Shown: positions 34,236 through 44,285, counted from the stretch's first letter. The stretch is 64,000 nucleotides of DNA from Bradyrhizobium jicamae (GCF_018130695.1 NZ_JAFCJX010000002.1:372001-436000); one strand, 5' to 3'. Notes: a model not told the origin generated them from the sequence alone. A program made the numbers and translations.

Positions 34236-34306
34236 TAAGACAAATAGACTGCCAAGCTCTGCTGCCGTGCGCGGTCAAAGTCAAAAACAAATCGGGGAGA
34301 AGCGTT

Positions 34307-35338
34307 ATGGGGTCGAAGCTCGTCAGCCGTCGTCTCGTCCTGCAATCGTCATTGGCCGGAGCCAGCTGGCTCGCCGCTTCCCCCGCCATCATCGGCCGCG
34401 CCGAGGCCGCTGCCATGAAGATGCGCTGCTCCTCGTCGCTGCCCAACGATCCCAAATTCGCCAATGGCCGCGTCTACTACGACAATCTGGTCAAGAGCCT
34501 GAAGGCCAACGGTCTCGGTGAGCAGATCGACGTCACCTTCTTCCCGGACAACCAGCTCGGCCAGGAGATCGACGTCATCAACTCGGTGAAGCTCGGCGTG
34601 ATCGACCTGATGGTGTCGGGCTCGTCGATCTCGGCCAACCTGGTGCCGCTCGTCGGCACCTTCGACCTCGGCTATCTCTTCAACAGCTTTCCGCAGCAGA
34701 CCAAGGCGTTCGACGCCGGCGCGGCCAAGCCGATCGAGGATGCGCTGCAGAAGGGCGCCAATATCCGCATCATCGCCTGGGCCTATAATTTCGGCTCGCG
34801 CAGCGTGCTGGCGAAGAAGCCGGTGAAGACGCCGGAGGATCTCGCCGGGCTCAAGATCCGTACCCTGCCGAACCCGATCATCACCGAGTGCCTGCGCCTG
34901 ATGGGCGCAGCCGCGACGCCGCTGGCGTTCGGCGAGATCTACACCGCGCTTCAGGCCGGCGTGCTCGACGGCCTCGAGCATGATCCGCCGACCATCCTGG
35001 CCAGCAAGTTCTACGAGACCTCGAAGCACTACGCGCTGACCCAGCACAATTTCTCGCCGCTCGCGATCTATTTCAGCGACACGACTTTCAACCGGATGGA
35101 TCCGAAGCTGCGCGAAGGCTTCCTCGATGCCGCGAAGAAAGCCGCTTCCGACACCCGCACCCATGGTCTCGCGGTCGAGAAGGAAGCGCTTAGCGCGCTG
35201 GCGGAGAAGGGCGTCACCGTCGTCGAATGCGACAAGGAGGCGTTCCGCAAGCGCGTGCTGCCGCAGACCGACAATTTCATCAAGGCGCGGCCCGAAGCCA
35301 AGCCGGTGGTCGACGCGATCCGCGCAACGCAAGCCTGA
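34307..35338 (+). CDS. TRAP transporter substrate-binding protein (DctP family)
   Basis: A 343-residue periplasmic binding protein. The leader MGSKLVSRRLVLQSSLAGAS has a twin-arginine-like motif; cleavage is near GRAEA. DctP-family features include KTPEDLAGLKIRTLPNPI, containing the Arg that contacts substrate carboxylates, and GEIYTALQAGVLDGLEHDPP. GGGGAGA precedes the ATG. It is followed 7 bases later by the fused permease gene. The ligand is probably an organic or sugar acid, consistent with the adjacent hydroxyacid dehydrogenase. Confidence 0.9.
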   Translation: MGSKLVSRRLVLQSSLAGASWLAASPAIIGRAEAAAMKMRCSSSLPNDPKFANGRVYYDNLVKSLKANGLGEQIDVTFFPDNQLGQEIDVINSVKLGVIDLMVSGSSISANLVPLVGTFDLGYLFNSFPQQTKAFDAGAAKPIEDALQKGANIRIIAWAYNFGSRSVLAKKPVKTPEDLAGLKIRTLPNPIITECLRLMGAAATPLAFGEIYTALQAGVLDGLEHDPPTILASKFYETSKHYALTQHNFSPLAIYFSDTTFNRMDPKLREGFLDAAKKAASDTRTHGLAVEKEALSALAEKGVTVVECDKEAFRKRVLPQTDNFIKARPEAKPVVDAIRATQA

Positions 35339-35345
35339 GGCTGAT

Positions 35346-37199
35346 ATGTCTGTGGCTGCAGCCGCACCGTCCAGCGGCTACCGGATCACGGCGCCGCTGC
35401 TTCACCTCAGCGACGCCATCGCGGCGGTCCTGCTCGCCGCCGATTTGGTCGTGGTCTGCGTCTCCGTGCTGTTGCGTTTCCTGTTCAACGCGCCGGTCGA
35501 ATGGTCCGACGACGTCGCCCGCGGCCTGATGGTCGGCTCGAGCTTCTTCGGCGCGGCGAGCGCGCTGGCCCGCAGCGAAAATCTCGGCGTCGCCTTCTTC
35601 ATCGATAGGCTGCCATCGGGCACGCGACGCGTGGTCGATTCCGTCGGCGCGCTGCTGGTCACGATCGTGTCCGGCTACGTCGCCTTCAACGCCATCAAGA
35701 TGGGCTGGCTCACCAGCGGCCAGACCTCGGGCTCCGGCCTGCCGCTGGAGTGGACGTTCTATCCGATGGGCGTCGGCGCGCTGTTCATGACGGTGTTCGC
35801 CTTCGAGCTGTTCTGCAGCCGGCGGGTCAGCGACATGATCGCCGGCATTGTCGCGACCGGGATCATCGTCGGCATCTATCTCGCCTGGGATGCGCTGGCG
35901 CCAAATTCCGTGCCCTCGTCGCAGGCGCTGATGCTGGTCGGATTTTTCCTCACTCTGTTCGGCGGCCTGCCGATCGGCTTTGCGCTGGCGCTCGCTGCGC
36001 TGATCTTCATCTGGGTCGAGGGCACGCTGCCCGGCGTGATCTTCGCCCAACAGATGGCGCGCGGCATCGATAATTTCGTGCTGCTGGCGATCCCCTTCTT
36101 CATCCTGGTCGGCTACCTCATGGAATCCAACGGCATGTCGGTGCGGCTGATCGAGCTGTTGCAGCGCGCGGTTGGGCGGATGCGCGGCGGGCTCAACGTC
36201 GTCATGGTGATGTCGATGGTGCTGTTCTCGGGCATCTCCGGCTCCAAGATGGCCGATGTCGCCGCGGTTGGCTCGGTGCTGATCCCCGCAGCGCGCCGCT
36301 CGCGGCAGAATCCCGGCGGCGCCGTGGCGCTGCTCGCGGCGTCCGCTGTGATGGCGGAGACGATCCCGCCATGCATCAACCTGATCATCCTTGGCTTCGT
36401 CGCCAACCTCTCGATCGGCGGATTGTTCGTCGCGGGCATGTTCCCCGCCGCGCTGATGGCGGCGGCGCTGATCGCGGTCTCGATCATCTTCGGCAAGCGT
36501 CCGGCCGTGACCGAGGAGGCCGAGCCGCGCAGCACGGTCACGGGCCTCTGGACCGGCGCGATCGCATCCTTCGGCCTGATCTTCATGATCTTCTTCGGCT
36601 TCAAGAGCGGCTTTGCCACCGCAACCGAGATCTCGGCTTTCGCCGCGGTCTATGCCATCGCGGTCGGCAGTCTGCTGTTCCGCGAGCTGAGCTGGCGGGG
36701 CCTTGCGCATTGCATGGTCAATTCGGCGACGCGCTCGGGGCTGGTGCTGTTCATCGTCGCCGCCGCGCAGTCGCTCGCCTTCATCCTGACCCTGCAGCAG
36801 GTGCCGCATACGGTCGGCGACTTCATGCTGGCGATCTCGGGCAGCCATGGCGTCTGGCTGTTCATGCTGATGTCGATCGTGGTGCTGGTGGTGATGGGCT
36901 CGGTGCTGGAAGGCGCCGCGGCGCTGATCATCTTCGGGCCGCTGCTGCTGCCGGTCGCGGTCAAGCTCGGCATCGATCCCCTGCATTTCGGCGTCGTGCT
37001 CGTCATCGCGATGGGCCTCGGGCTCTTCGCTCCGCCACTCGGCCTTGGCCTTTATGGCGCCTGCCTGATCGGCAATGTGCCGATCGAGCAGACCATCAAG
37101 CCGATCATGGGTTATCTCGGCCTGCTGCTGCTGTGCCTGCTGGTGATCGCCTTCGTCCCCGTGATCTCAACCGCGCTGCCGCACGCGATGGGTTATTAG
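35346..37199 (+). CDS. Fused TRAP transporter permease (DctQ-DctM)
   Basis: A 617-residue fusion of the small DctQ subunit (four helices, about residues 1-170, with NAPVEWSDDVARGLMVG) to the large DctM subunit (about 190-617). DctM carries NFVLLAIPFFILVGYLMESN and SGISGSKMADVAAVGSVLIP. DctM works as a sodium-coupled elevator. The ATG at 35346 lies 8 bases after the DctP stop. Fused QM proteins are an established variant. Confidence 0.92.
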   Translation: MSVAAAAPSSGYRITAPLLHLSDAIAAVLLAADLVVVCVSVLLRFLFNAPVEWSDDVARGLMVGSSFFGAASALARSENLGVAFFIDRLPSGTRRVVDSVGALLVTIVSGYVAFNAIKMGWLTSGQTSGSGLPLEWTFYPMGVGALFMTVFAFELFCSRRVSDMIAGIVATGIIVGIYLAWDALAPNSVPSSQALMLVGFFLTLFGGLPIGFALALAALIFIWVEGTLPGVIFAQQMARGIDNFVLLAIPFFILVGYLMESNGMSVRLIELLQRAVGRMRGGLNVVMVMSMVLFSGISGSKMADVAAVGSVLIPAARRSRQNPGGAVALLAASAVMAETIPPCINLIILGFVANLSIGGLFVAGMFPAALMAAALIAVSIIFGKRPAVTEEAEPRSTVTGLWTGAIASFGLIFMIFFGFKSGFATATEISAFAAVYAIAVGSLLFRELSWRGLAHCMVNSATRSGLVLFIVAAAQSLAFILTLQQVPHTVGDFMLAISGSHGVWLFMLMSIVVLVVMGSVLEGAAALIIFGPLLLPVAVKLGIDPLHFGVVLVIAMGLGLFAPPLGLGLYGACLIGNVPIEQTIKPIMGYLGLLLLCLLVIAFVPVISTALPHAMGY

Positions 37200-37208
37200 G
37201 AGGTCCCT

Positions 37209-38186
37209 GTGAAAGTCCTGCTCGCCCACACCCCGCCGATGCGCCGCGACTATTACGGCGAGCGCAGCCTCGCCGGCCTGCGCGCGATCGCCGACGTCAA
37301 GCTGCATGAGGGCGAGATCGCGCTCGACGCGGCGGCTCTGGTCAAGGCAGCCGAGGATGTCGAGGTCATCGTCGCCGATCGCATGACGCAAGGCCCGGGC
37401 GAGATCTTTCCGCGACTGCCAAAACTGCGCGCCTTCGTCCGCTGCGCCGTCGACATCCGCAACATCGATGTCGCGGCGGCCTCCAGCGTCGGCGTGCTGG
37501 TGACGCAGGCGAGTCCCGGCTTCGTCCAGTCGGTCGCTGAGCTCGCGATCGGTTTCATGGTCGATCTGTCGCGCGGCGTCTCGCGCGCCACCGCCGACTA
37601 TCACGCCGGCAGGATGCCCGAGGTCGTGATGGGCCGGCAGCTCGCCGGAAGCACTATCGGCATCATCGGCTATGGCAGCATCGGCCGCTATCTCGCGGGC
37701 ATCGCAAAAGCGCTGGGCATGCAGGTGCTGGTCGCCGATCCCTTTGTCAAGATCGACGATGCCGCGATCCAGCATCTGCCGCTCGACGATCTCTTGGCGC
37801 GCGCCGACTATGTCGTCTGCCTCGCCATCGCCAATGAGCAGACCGAGAATCTGATCGGACCGGCCGCGCTGGCGCGGATGCAGCCACATGCCGTGTTCAT
37901 CAATCTGTCGCGCGGCAATCTCGTCGACGAAGCGGCGCTCGCCGCGGCGCTGCGCGAAAAGCGGATCGCAGGCGCGGCAATGGATGTCGGCCGCGCGCTC
38001 GACCAGATGCCGTCGCTGGACCTGGCAAAGCTTCCCAACGTGATCGCGACCCCGCATGTCGGCGGGCTGACGCCGCAGGCGATCGAGCATCAATCGGCGG
38101 AAACCGTGCGCCAGGTGGCGAAGATCGTCGCCGGCGAGGCGCCGGTCGGCGCCGTCAATGCGGATCGCTGGACGCGGAAGCCATGA
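37209..38186 (+). CDS. D-2-hydroxyacid dehydrogenase
   Basis: A 325-residue NAD-dependent oxidoreductase of the PGDH/glyoxylate-reductase family. It has the Rossmann motif GIIGYGSIGRYLAGIAK (about 148-164), the catalytic Arg in INLSRGNLVDE and the His in TPHVGGLTPQAIEHQS. There is no C-terminal ACT domain, so serine biosynthesis is unlikely. It follows the TRAP permease by 9 bases and probably acts on the transported acid. Confidence 0.88.
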   Translation: MKVLLAHTPPMRRDYYGERSLAGLRAIADVKLHEGEIALDAAALVKAAEDVEVIVADRMTQGPGEIFPRLPKLRAFVRCAVDIRNIDVAAASSVGVLVTQASPGFVQSVAELAIGFMVDLSRGVSRATADYHAGRMPEVVMGRQLAGSTIGIIGYGSIGRYLAGIAKALGMQVLVADPFVKIDDAAIQHLPLDDLLARADYVVCLAIANEQTENLIGPAALARMQPHAVFINLSRGNLVDEAALAAALREKRIAGAAMDVGRALDQMPSLDLAKLPNVIATPHVGGLTPQAIEHQSAETVRQVAKIVAGEAPVGAVNADRWTRKP

Positions 38187-38345
38187 GCGTCGCGCGCATG
38201 ATCATTCCGGCACGAGGGCTGGACAAGCTGTTCGCATCGGGCTCAAACTTGGACGCGTAAAACCCCGGCCATGAGCCGCGGAAAATCAATGATGGACGTC
38301 CCGCAATCAACGACGGGCGCCAAAAGGGAACAGGGAGTGCATCAC

Positions 38346-39542
38346 ATGGCTATCTCTCGTCGTGACGTTTTATTGGGCAGCGCCGGCGCGATCAGTGCGG
38401 CATCCTTCTCCTTCCCGGCTCCGGCCATCGCACAGTCCGAACCGATCAAGGTCGGCTGCCTCGCGGCGATGACCGGGCCGAGCTCGGCGCCGACCATCGG
38501 CTTCAACCGCGGCGTCAATTTCGCGGTCGATGCCATCAACAATGCGGGCGGCGTCAAGGGCCGCAAGCTCGAGCTATTCATGCGCGACACCCAGGGCGAT
38601 CCGACCAAGGCGGTCAACGCCACGCAAGAGTTGATCAGCCAGGCCAAGGTGCATGCGATGTGGGGCCCGCTGAATTCCGGCGAGGCGCTGGCGACGACGC
38701 CGATCATGGGCCGCGCCAAGATGCCCAATCTTCACCCCTGCGTGGTGGAGAGTCTGATCGATCCTGTGAAATTCCCCAATGCGTTCCGGATCGCGCCGTC
38801 GAACAACCAGTGGGACGATGCGGTGCGCAATTATTGCCTGAAGATCCTCAAGGTGAAGAAAGTCGCCGTGATCGGCGACACCACCGGCTATGGCGTCACC
38901 GCGGTCGGTGCCTCCGTGGCGGCCTTCAAGAAGGACGGCGCCGAGGTCGTCTATCAGGCCAATGTCGATTCGACCCAGCCGGACATGACGCCGGACATGC
39001 TGCGTGCCAAGAATGCCGGCGCGGAGGCGATCGTGGTGTGGAGCGTCTCGACCGGCATGGAGGCGCGCATGTTCAACGTTCGCGCCACCATGGGCTGGGA
39101 CGTGCCCTTCGTCGGCCATCCCTCGATGGCCTCGGGCGAGCTCGCCGGTCTCGTGGCGAAGCCCGAGAACTGGAAGAAGGTCTACGCCATCGGCTACAAG
39201 AGCTGCAGCTATGACGGTGCCGGCAAGCTGCCGCCGAAGAGCGAGGATCTGGTCGCTCGGCTGACCAAGGCCAACATCGTGCTGAGCGACACGCTGCTGT
39301 GGTGGGTCGCCGGCGGCATGGATTGCATCGAGCTGATCGCCAAGGCCGTCGGCGAGAGCGGCGGGACCGACAGCGCCGGGATCATCGCCTACTGGAACAC
39401 GCTCACGACCTATCCCGGCTATTTCGGCAACTACCGCTTCTCGCCAACCGAGCATAACGGCTATCTCACCGATGAGATCGTGATGTCGGAGGCGTCGACC
39501 GCCAAGAACGGCACCTTCGCGCTGGCGCCGGGATACACGTAA
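38346..39542 (+). CDS. Branched-chain amino acid/amide-type ABC binding protein
   Basis: A 398-residue periplasmic binding protein of the LivK/Peripla_BP_6 family. The twin-arginine-like leader is MAISRRDVLLGSAGAISAA, cut near AIA. Typical segments include GCLAAMTGPSSAPTIGFNRG and FMRDTQGDPTKAVN. AGGGAG lies upstream of the ATG at 38346. It heads a complete transporter operon (permease, permease-ATPase fusion, ATPase). The ligand may be an amino acid, amide or aromatic acid. Confidence 0.9.
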   Translation: MAISRRDVLLGSAGAISAASFSFPAPAIAQSEPIKVGCLAAMTGPSSAPTIGFNRGVNFAVDAINNAGGVKGRKLELFMRDTQGDPTKAVNATQELISQAKVHAMWGPLNSGEALATTPIMGRAKMPNLHPCVVESLIDPVKFPNAFRIAPSNNQWDDAVRNYCLKILKVKKVAVIGDTTGYGVTAVGASVAAFKKDGAEVVYQANVDSTQPDMTPDMLRAKNAGAEAIVVWSVSTGMEARMFNVRATMGWDVPFVGHPSMASGELAGLVAKPENWKKVYAIGYKSCSYDGAGKLPPKSEDLVARLTKANIVLSDTLLWWVAGGMDCIELIAKAVGESGGTDSAGIIAYWNTLTTYPGYFGNYRFSPTEHNGYLTDEIVMSEASTAKNGTFALAPGYT

Positions 39543-39563
39543 AGGTCGGGGAGGGCGGCAACG

Positions 39564-40421
39564 ATGCTCGCCTCGATCCTCGCATCCGGTCTGGCCGCGG
39601 GCGCGATCTACGCGCTCGTCGGCGTGACCTACAACACGATGTTCTCGACCTCGCGGGTGATGAGCTTCACCGCCGGCCAGCTCGCGATGCTCGGCGGCGT
39701 GTTCGGCTCCATGTTCACACTGAAGCTGGGTCTGCCGATCATCGTCGGCTTCGTGCTGACGCTGGTGTGCTGCGCCATCATCGGCATCATCACCGAGTTC
39801 GTCGCGGTGCGGCCGGTGCTGAAGAGCCTCGACCAGCATCTCTACGTGCTGTCGACCCTCGCGGTCGCGCTGATGATCCAGCAGGTCGCCGCGATCAAAT
39901 GGGGCACCGAGCCGCAGCCGTTCCCGCGCCTCGTGGGTTTCGGCGAGGCCATCCTGGACGAGAAATTCTGGCTGCCGGTGGCGGCCTGCGCCGTCACGAT
40001 TCTCTGCCTCGAATACCTCTACCGCCGCACGCTGGTCGGCCGTGCCTTCCTCGCGATCGCCGAGGACAATTTCGCCGCGCGGGCGCTCGGTTTGCCTGAG
40101 CGCAATCTGCGGGTCGCGAGCTACGCGCTCGCCGGCGTGATCGGCGGCGTCGCCGGCTATTCCGGCGGGCAGTTATTGCTCGCCTTCTTCGCCAATGGCG
40201 GTCTCCTCAACTTCTACGGCTTCGTGCCGGTCGCGCTTGGCGGGCTCGGCAACAATCGCGGTGCGATCGTCGGTGGCCTCGCGCTCGGTTTGTTCCAGCA
40301 GGCCGCGAACTTCCTGGTCGGCGGCATCTTCTCCTCCGTCGCAGTGTTCACGTTGTTCATCGTCGTCCTGCTCGCTGCGCCGCAAGGCCTGTTCGGCGCC
40401 GCGACGGCGCGGAGAGTGTGA
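39564..40421 (+). CDS. livH: LivH-type ABC permease
   Basis: A 285-residue inner-membrane permease with eight predicted helices and the LivH features GLAAGAIYALVGVTYNTMFS and the EAA-like AEDNFAARALGLPERNLR. It forms a heterodimer with the LivM half of the following gene. Its stop overlaps the next ATG by one base (TGATG). Confidence 0.92.
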   Translation: MLASILASGLAAGAIYALVGVTYNTMFSTSRVMSFTAGQLAMLGGVFGSMFTLKLGLPIIVGFVLTLVCCAIIGIITEFVAVRPVLKSLDQHLYVLSTLAVALMIQQVAAIKWGTEPQPFPRLVGFGEAILDEKFWLPVAACAVTILCLEYLYRRTLVGRAFLAIAEDNFAARALGLPERNLRVASYALAGVIGGVAGYSGGQLLLAFFANGGLLNFYGFVPVALGGLGNNRGAIVGGLALGLFQQAANFLVGGIFSSVAVFTLFIVVLLAAPQGLFGAATARRV

Positions 40422-42220
40422 TGACCGCGCTGACCACCACGCCGGCACAGGACGAGACGAGCGGATGGCGCACCGCCTTGCCGCACGTCGTGCCGTTTCT
40501 CGGCATCCTCGTGCTGGCGCTGCTGCTGCCCTTCGTCAGCAATGACTATTGGGTGCTGATCGGCACCCGCGCCGCGATCTACTGGGTGCTGATCTCGGGC
40601 CTCAATCTCGTCGTCGGCTTCGCCGGCCATCTTGCGATCGGCTATGTCGCGCTGCTGACGCTCGGCGCCTACACCACGAGCGTGCTGGTCGCCGGCAATG
40701 TGATTCCGGCGGTTCCTGTATTTGCGGCGCTGCCGATCGCGGGCCTCGTCGGCGCGGTGTTCGGCGTGATCGTCGGCCTGCCAGCGCTGCGGCTGCGCAC
40801 CTTCTATTTCGCGATGTCGACGCTCGGCTTTGCGACCATCGTCACGCAGATCGCACTGGCATGGCAGAGCGTCACCGGCGGCGGCATCGGCATCACCGGT
40901 CCCGAGTTTCCGGCGCCGTTCAACACGGCGTGGGGCTTCTACGGCCTCTGCATCGCCTTTGCGGCGGTGACGACCTGGATGAGCGCCAACGTCGCGCGCA
41001 GCCGGTTCGGCCGCGCGCTGATCGCGGTGCGCGATGCCGAGGTGGCGGCGGAGGCGACCGGCATCTCCAAGCCAAAGATGCTGATCGCGATCTTCCTGTT
41101 CGCGGGTGCGCTGGCCGCGATCGCCGGCGGGCTGTTCGCGACCTTGCAGACCTACATCACGCCGGACGCCTTCACCTTCGATCTCTCGGTGCTGTTCTTC
41201 ATCGCCATCCTGATCGGCGGCCGCGGCTCGATCCTGGGGCCGCTGCTCGGCACCATCATCCTGACCATCCTGCCGGAGATTGCAGCCCCCCTGGCGGCGT
41301 GGTCGACGTTCCTTTACGCGGTGCTGCTGCTGGTGATCGTGCTGGTGATGCCGGGCGGCATCGCCGCCTTGCTCGACTTTCGCAATCGCCGTCCGCTCGC
41401 CAGCAACCGCTCGATCGTACCGCGGCCGGCGGCGCTGGCCGAGATCGTGCGCCAGCGCAAGGGCGGCAAGCTGTTGAAGCTGCGCGGCATCGAGCTCGCG
41501 TTCGGCAATGTGAAGGCGATCGACGGCCTCGACCTCGACGTCACGCCCGCCCAGATCCACGGCCTGATCGGTCCGAACGGCAGCGGCAAGACCACCACGC
41601 TCAACGTGATCTCCGGCTATTACGCCGCCAAGGCCGGCAATATGACACTCGGCGACGAGGCGCTGCCGCCGGGCCAGCCGACCTTGCGCGCGCCCTGCGG
41701 CATCGCGCGGACCTTCCAGACCCCGCGCGTGATCGGCGAAGCCTCGGTGCTGCAGAACGTCATGATCGGCGGCTCGATCGAGGGCAGGGCGACGTTTGTC
41801 GAGGCGATGCTGGCGCTGCCGCGCAACGGCGAGGACGAACGCAAGCTCGCCGCCAAGGCGCGCGCGCTGCTCGGCGTCGTTGGGCTGGAGACGCTCGCTG
41901 ACGTTCGCGCCGACCGCCTGCAGCACAGCGAGCTCCGCTTCATCGAGATCGCCCGCGCGCTGATGCTCGATCCGGATTTCCTGCTGCTGGATGAGCCGGC
42001 GGCGGGTCTCTCCAATGACGAGATCGAGCGGCTGGCCGCGCTGATCAAGGCGATCTGCGCCCGCGGCACCGGCGTGCTCTTGGTCGAGCACCACGCCGAT
42101 CTCATCTTCGACATCTGCCACCAGGTCACCGTGCTCAATCTCGGCCGCACGCTCGCGGCGGGTACCCCGGCGGAGATCCGCGTCCACAAGGAGGTCGTCA
42201 GTGCCTACCTCGGCGGCTGA
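40421..42220 (+). CDS. Fused LivM permease - LivG ATPase
   Basis: A 599-residue fusion. Residues of about 20-320 are the LivM permease (GLNLVVGFAGHLAIGYVALL). Residues of about 345-599 are the LivG ATPase, with Walker A GPNGSGKTTT and Walker B FLLLDEPAAGLS. The signature region reads LQHSELRFIEIARAL in place of the usual LSGGQ-like sequence. ATG 40421 overlaps the livH stop. The last 20 bases overlap livF in another frame, indicating coupling. Confidence 0.92.
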   Translation: MTALTTTPAQDETSGWRTALPHVVPFLGILVLALLLPFVSNDYWVLIGTRAAIYWVLISGLNLVVGFAGHLAIGYVALLTLGAYTTSVLVAGNVIPAVPVFAALPIAGLVGAVFGVIVGLPALRLRTFYFAMSTLGFATIVTQIALAWQSVTGGGIGITGPEFPAPFNTAWGFYGLCIAFAAVTTWMSANVARSRFGRALIAVRDAEVAAEATGISKPKMLIAIFLFAGALAAIAGGLFATLQTYITPDAFTFDLSVLFFIAILIGGRGSILGPLLGTIILTILPEIAAPLAAWSTFLYAVLLLVIVLVMPGGIAALLDFRNRRPLASNRSIVPRPAALAEIVRQRKGGKLLKLRGIELAFGNVKAIDGLDLDVTPAQIHGLIGPNGSGKTTTLNVISGYYAAKAGNMTLGDEALPPGQPTLRAPCGIARTFQTPRVIGEASVLQNVMIGGSIEGRATFVEAMLALPRNGEDERKLAAKARALLGVVGLETLADVRADRLQHSELRFIEIARALMLDPDFLLLDEPAAGLSNDEIERLAALIKAICARGTGVLLVEHHADLIFDICHQVTVLNLGRTLAAGTPAEIRVHKEVVSAYLGG

Positions 42221-42947
42221 ATCCCTGCTCTCGGTGAGCGCGCTGCAATCCGGCTACGGCAAGATCCGCGTGCTGCACGGCATCGACGTCAGGATCGCCG
42301 CCGGCGAGGTGGTGGCGCTGCTCGGCCCGAATGGCGCCGGCAAGACCACGCTGCTGCGCGCGCTGTCCGGCCTGCTGCCGGTCACGTCGGGGCAGGTGCA
42401 CTTCGACGGCAGCGACATGACCAACGCCACGCCGCGCGACGCGGCGCGTGCCGGCCTCGTGCATGTCATCGAAGGCCATCGCGTGTTCACGCAGATCTCC
42501 GTCACCGACAATCTCCTGCTCGCCGGCTACGATCTGCCGCGCGCCGAGCGCGCCACGCGGGTCGAGGAGGCGCTGTCGTTCTTCCCCGAGATCGCCGAGA
42601 AGCGCCACGAGCGCGGCGGCGCGCTCTCCGGCGGACAGCAGCAGATGCTGACGGTGGCGCAGGGGCTGGTGCGCCGGCCGCGGCTGCTGATGCTCGACGA
42701 ACCCTCGGCCGGCCTGTCGCCGGTATTGGTCGACCGCGTGCTCAACGTCATCGGCCAGTTGCGCCGACAGGGCACCGCCGTGCTGCTGGTCGAGCAGCTG
42801 CTCGAGAAGGCGCTGGCCTGCGCCGATCGCGTCTACGCGCTGGTGCAGGGGAACATCGTGCTGGAGGCGCCGACCAGCGAGAGCGACCTGCCGCACCGGC
42901 TGGAGCGCGCCTATTTCGGCCATGAGAGCCACGCGCTGAGCGGCTGA
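42201..42947 (+). CDS. livF: LivF-type ABC ATPase
   Basis: A 248-residue ATPase with Walker [11 protein letters not shown]-loop VIEGHRVF, signature ALSGGQQQML and Walker B LLMLDEPSAGLSP. It pairs with the LivG half of the upstream fusion. The start lies 20 bases inside the preceding gene. It completes the Liv-type operon; a major facilitator gene follows 46 bases later. Confidence 0.93.
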   Translation: MPTSAAESLLSVSALQSGYGKIRVLHGIDVRIAAGEVVALLGPNGAGKTTLLRALSGLLPVTSGQVHFDGSDMTNATPRDAARAGLVHVIEGHRVFTQISVTDNLLLAGYDLPRAERATRVEEALSFFPEIAEKRHERGGALSGGQQQMLTVAQGLVRRPRLLMLDEPSAGLSPVLVDRVLNVIGQLRRQGTAVLLVEQLLEKALACADRVYALVQGNIVLEAPTSESDLPHRLERAYFGHESHALSG

Positions 42948-42992
42948 GCCTTTCGCGTGCAATCGGTTTACAACTCTGACACAAAGGGATTC

Positions 42993-44285
42993 ATGCGGCT
43001 CCCCTTTTTCTACGGCTGGGTCATCATCGCGGTGACGTTCGTCAGCATGGCGATCGGCGTCAATGCGCGCACGGCGTTCTCGCTGCTGTTTCCGCCGATC
43101 ATCACCGAGTTCGGCTGGGATCGCGCGATCACCGCCGGTGCATTCTCGTTCGGCTTCGTGGTGTCGGCCATCGTCAGTCCGCTGATCGGGCGGCTGATGG
43201 ACCGTGCCGGGCCGCGCGCGGTGATGGAGGTCGGCGTCGTGCTGATGGCCGGCGGGCTGCTGCTGGCGCCGCTGACGTCGCAGCCCTGGCATCTCTATCT
43301 CACCATCGGCGTCCTGGTCGGCGCGGGCAGCGTCTGTCTGGGCTATTCCGGCCAGTCGCTGTTCCTGCCGAACTGGTTCCTGCGCCGCCGCGGGCTCGCG
43401 ATGGGCTTGGCCTTCGCCGGCGTCGGCATCGGCTCGGTGACGTTGCTGCCCTGGGTGCAGCACATGATCGAGCAGAGCGGCTGGCGCACGGCCTGCACCG
43501 CGATGGGCATCGTGCTGCTGGTCGTGCTGGCGCCGATCAATCTCCTGCTGCACAAGCGGCCCGAGGACATCGGCTTGCGGCCCGACGGCGACGCCGCGCC
43601 ATCGGCGACGTCGGTGAAGCCGATGTCGAACATCGTCGATCCCGTCTGGGCCGGCACCGACTGGACCCTGGCGCGCGCGCTGCGCACGGCGCGGTTCTGG
43701 TGGGTCTGCGTCGGCTATTTCTGCGGCCTTTACATCTGGTACGCGGTGCAGGTGCACCAGACCAAATTCCTGCTCGACATCGGTTTCGATTCCAGGGTCG
43801 GCGTCTGGGCGCTCGGTGCCGTCAGCTTGCTCGGCATTCCCGGCCAGATCTGGCTCGGGCATCTCTCCGACCGCATCGGCCGCGAATGGGTGTGGGCGAT
43901 CGCATGCCTCGGCTTTGCGATCTGCTTCGCCGCGCTGGTCGCGCTGAAATTCTGGCCGGCCCTGCCGCTGGTCTATCTGATGGTGCTGACCCAGGGTGCG
44001 CTCGGCTATGGCCTGACGTCGGTGATGGGCCCGGTGGTGCTGGAGATCTTTCAGGGCAAGCACTACGGCAGCATCTTCGGCACCATCATGCTCGCCGCGC
44101 TCGCCGGTGGCGCGGCAGGGCCGTGGGCCACCGGCCTGCTGTACGACATGACCGGCAGCTACACCGCGGCCTTTGCGGTCGGCATTGCCGTCAGTATCCT
44201 GTCGGCAATCGCGATCTGGCAGGCCTCGCCGGGCAAGGTCCGCGCCGTCGCCGGACAAATGCACAAGCTGCAGAGCAATACTTAA
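42993..44285 (+). CDS. Major facilitator superfamily transporter
   Basis: A 430-residue protein with 12 helices and the MFS loop motif GRLMDRAGPRAVM between helices 2 and 3. It resembles oxalate/formate or monocarboxylate carriers (start MRLPFFYGWVIIAVTF, a typical FYGW beginning). AAAGGGA lies upstream. Context with TRAP and Liv systems suggests a carboxylate substrate. It overlaps the convergent TetR gene by 4 bases. Confidence 0.88.
   Translation: MRLPFFYGWVIIAVTFVSMAIGVNARTAFSLLFPPIITEFGWDRAITAGAFSFGFVVSAIVSPLIGRLMDRAGPRAVMEVGVVLMAGGLLLAPLTSQPWHLYLTIGVLVGAGSVCLGYSGQSLFLPNWFLRRRGLAMGLAFAGVGIGSVTLLPWVQHMIEQSGWRTACTAMGIVLLVVLAPINLLLHKRPEDIGLRPDGDAAPSATSVKPMSNIVDPVWAGTDWTLARALRTARFWWVCVGYFCGLYIWYAVQVHQTKFLLDIGFDSRVGVWALGAVSLLGIPGQIWLGHLSDRIGREWVWAIACLGFAICFAALVALKFWPALPLVYLMVLTQGALGYGLTSVMGPVVLEIFQGKHYGSIFGTIMLAALAGGAAGPWATGLLYDMTGSYTAAFAVGIAVSILSAIAIWQASPGKVRAVAGQMHKLQSNT

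Noticed and set aside
35280..36986. A 568-codon minus-strand frame across the TRAP permease gene
   Set aside because: Its composition (Arg, Gln, His, Asp runs) is the mirror of a hydrophobic membrane protein, and no domain is seen. The plus-strand TRAP permease explains the DNA.
40214..42187. A 657-codon minus-strand frame across the Liv permease/ATPase genes
   Set aside because: It is the antisense mirror of the LivM-LivG fusion, whose Walker motifs are intact. No signal or domain supports the minus frame.
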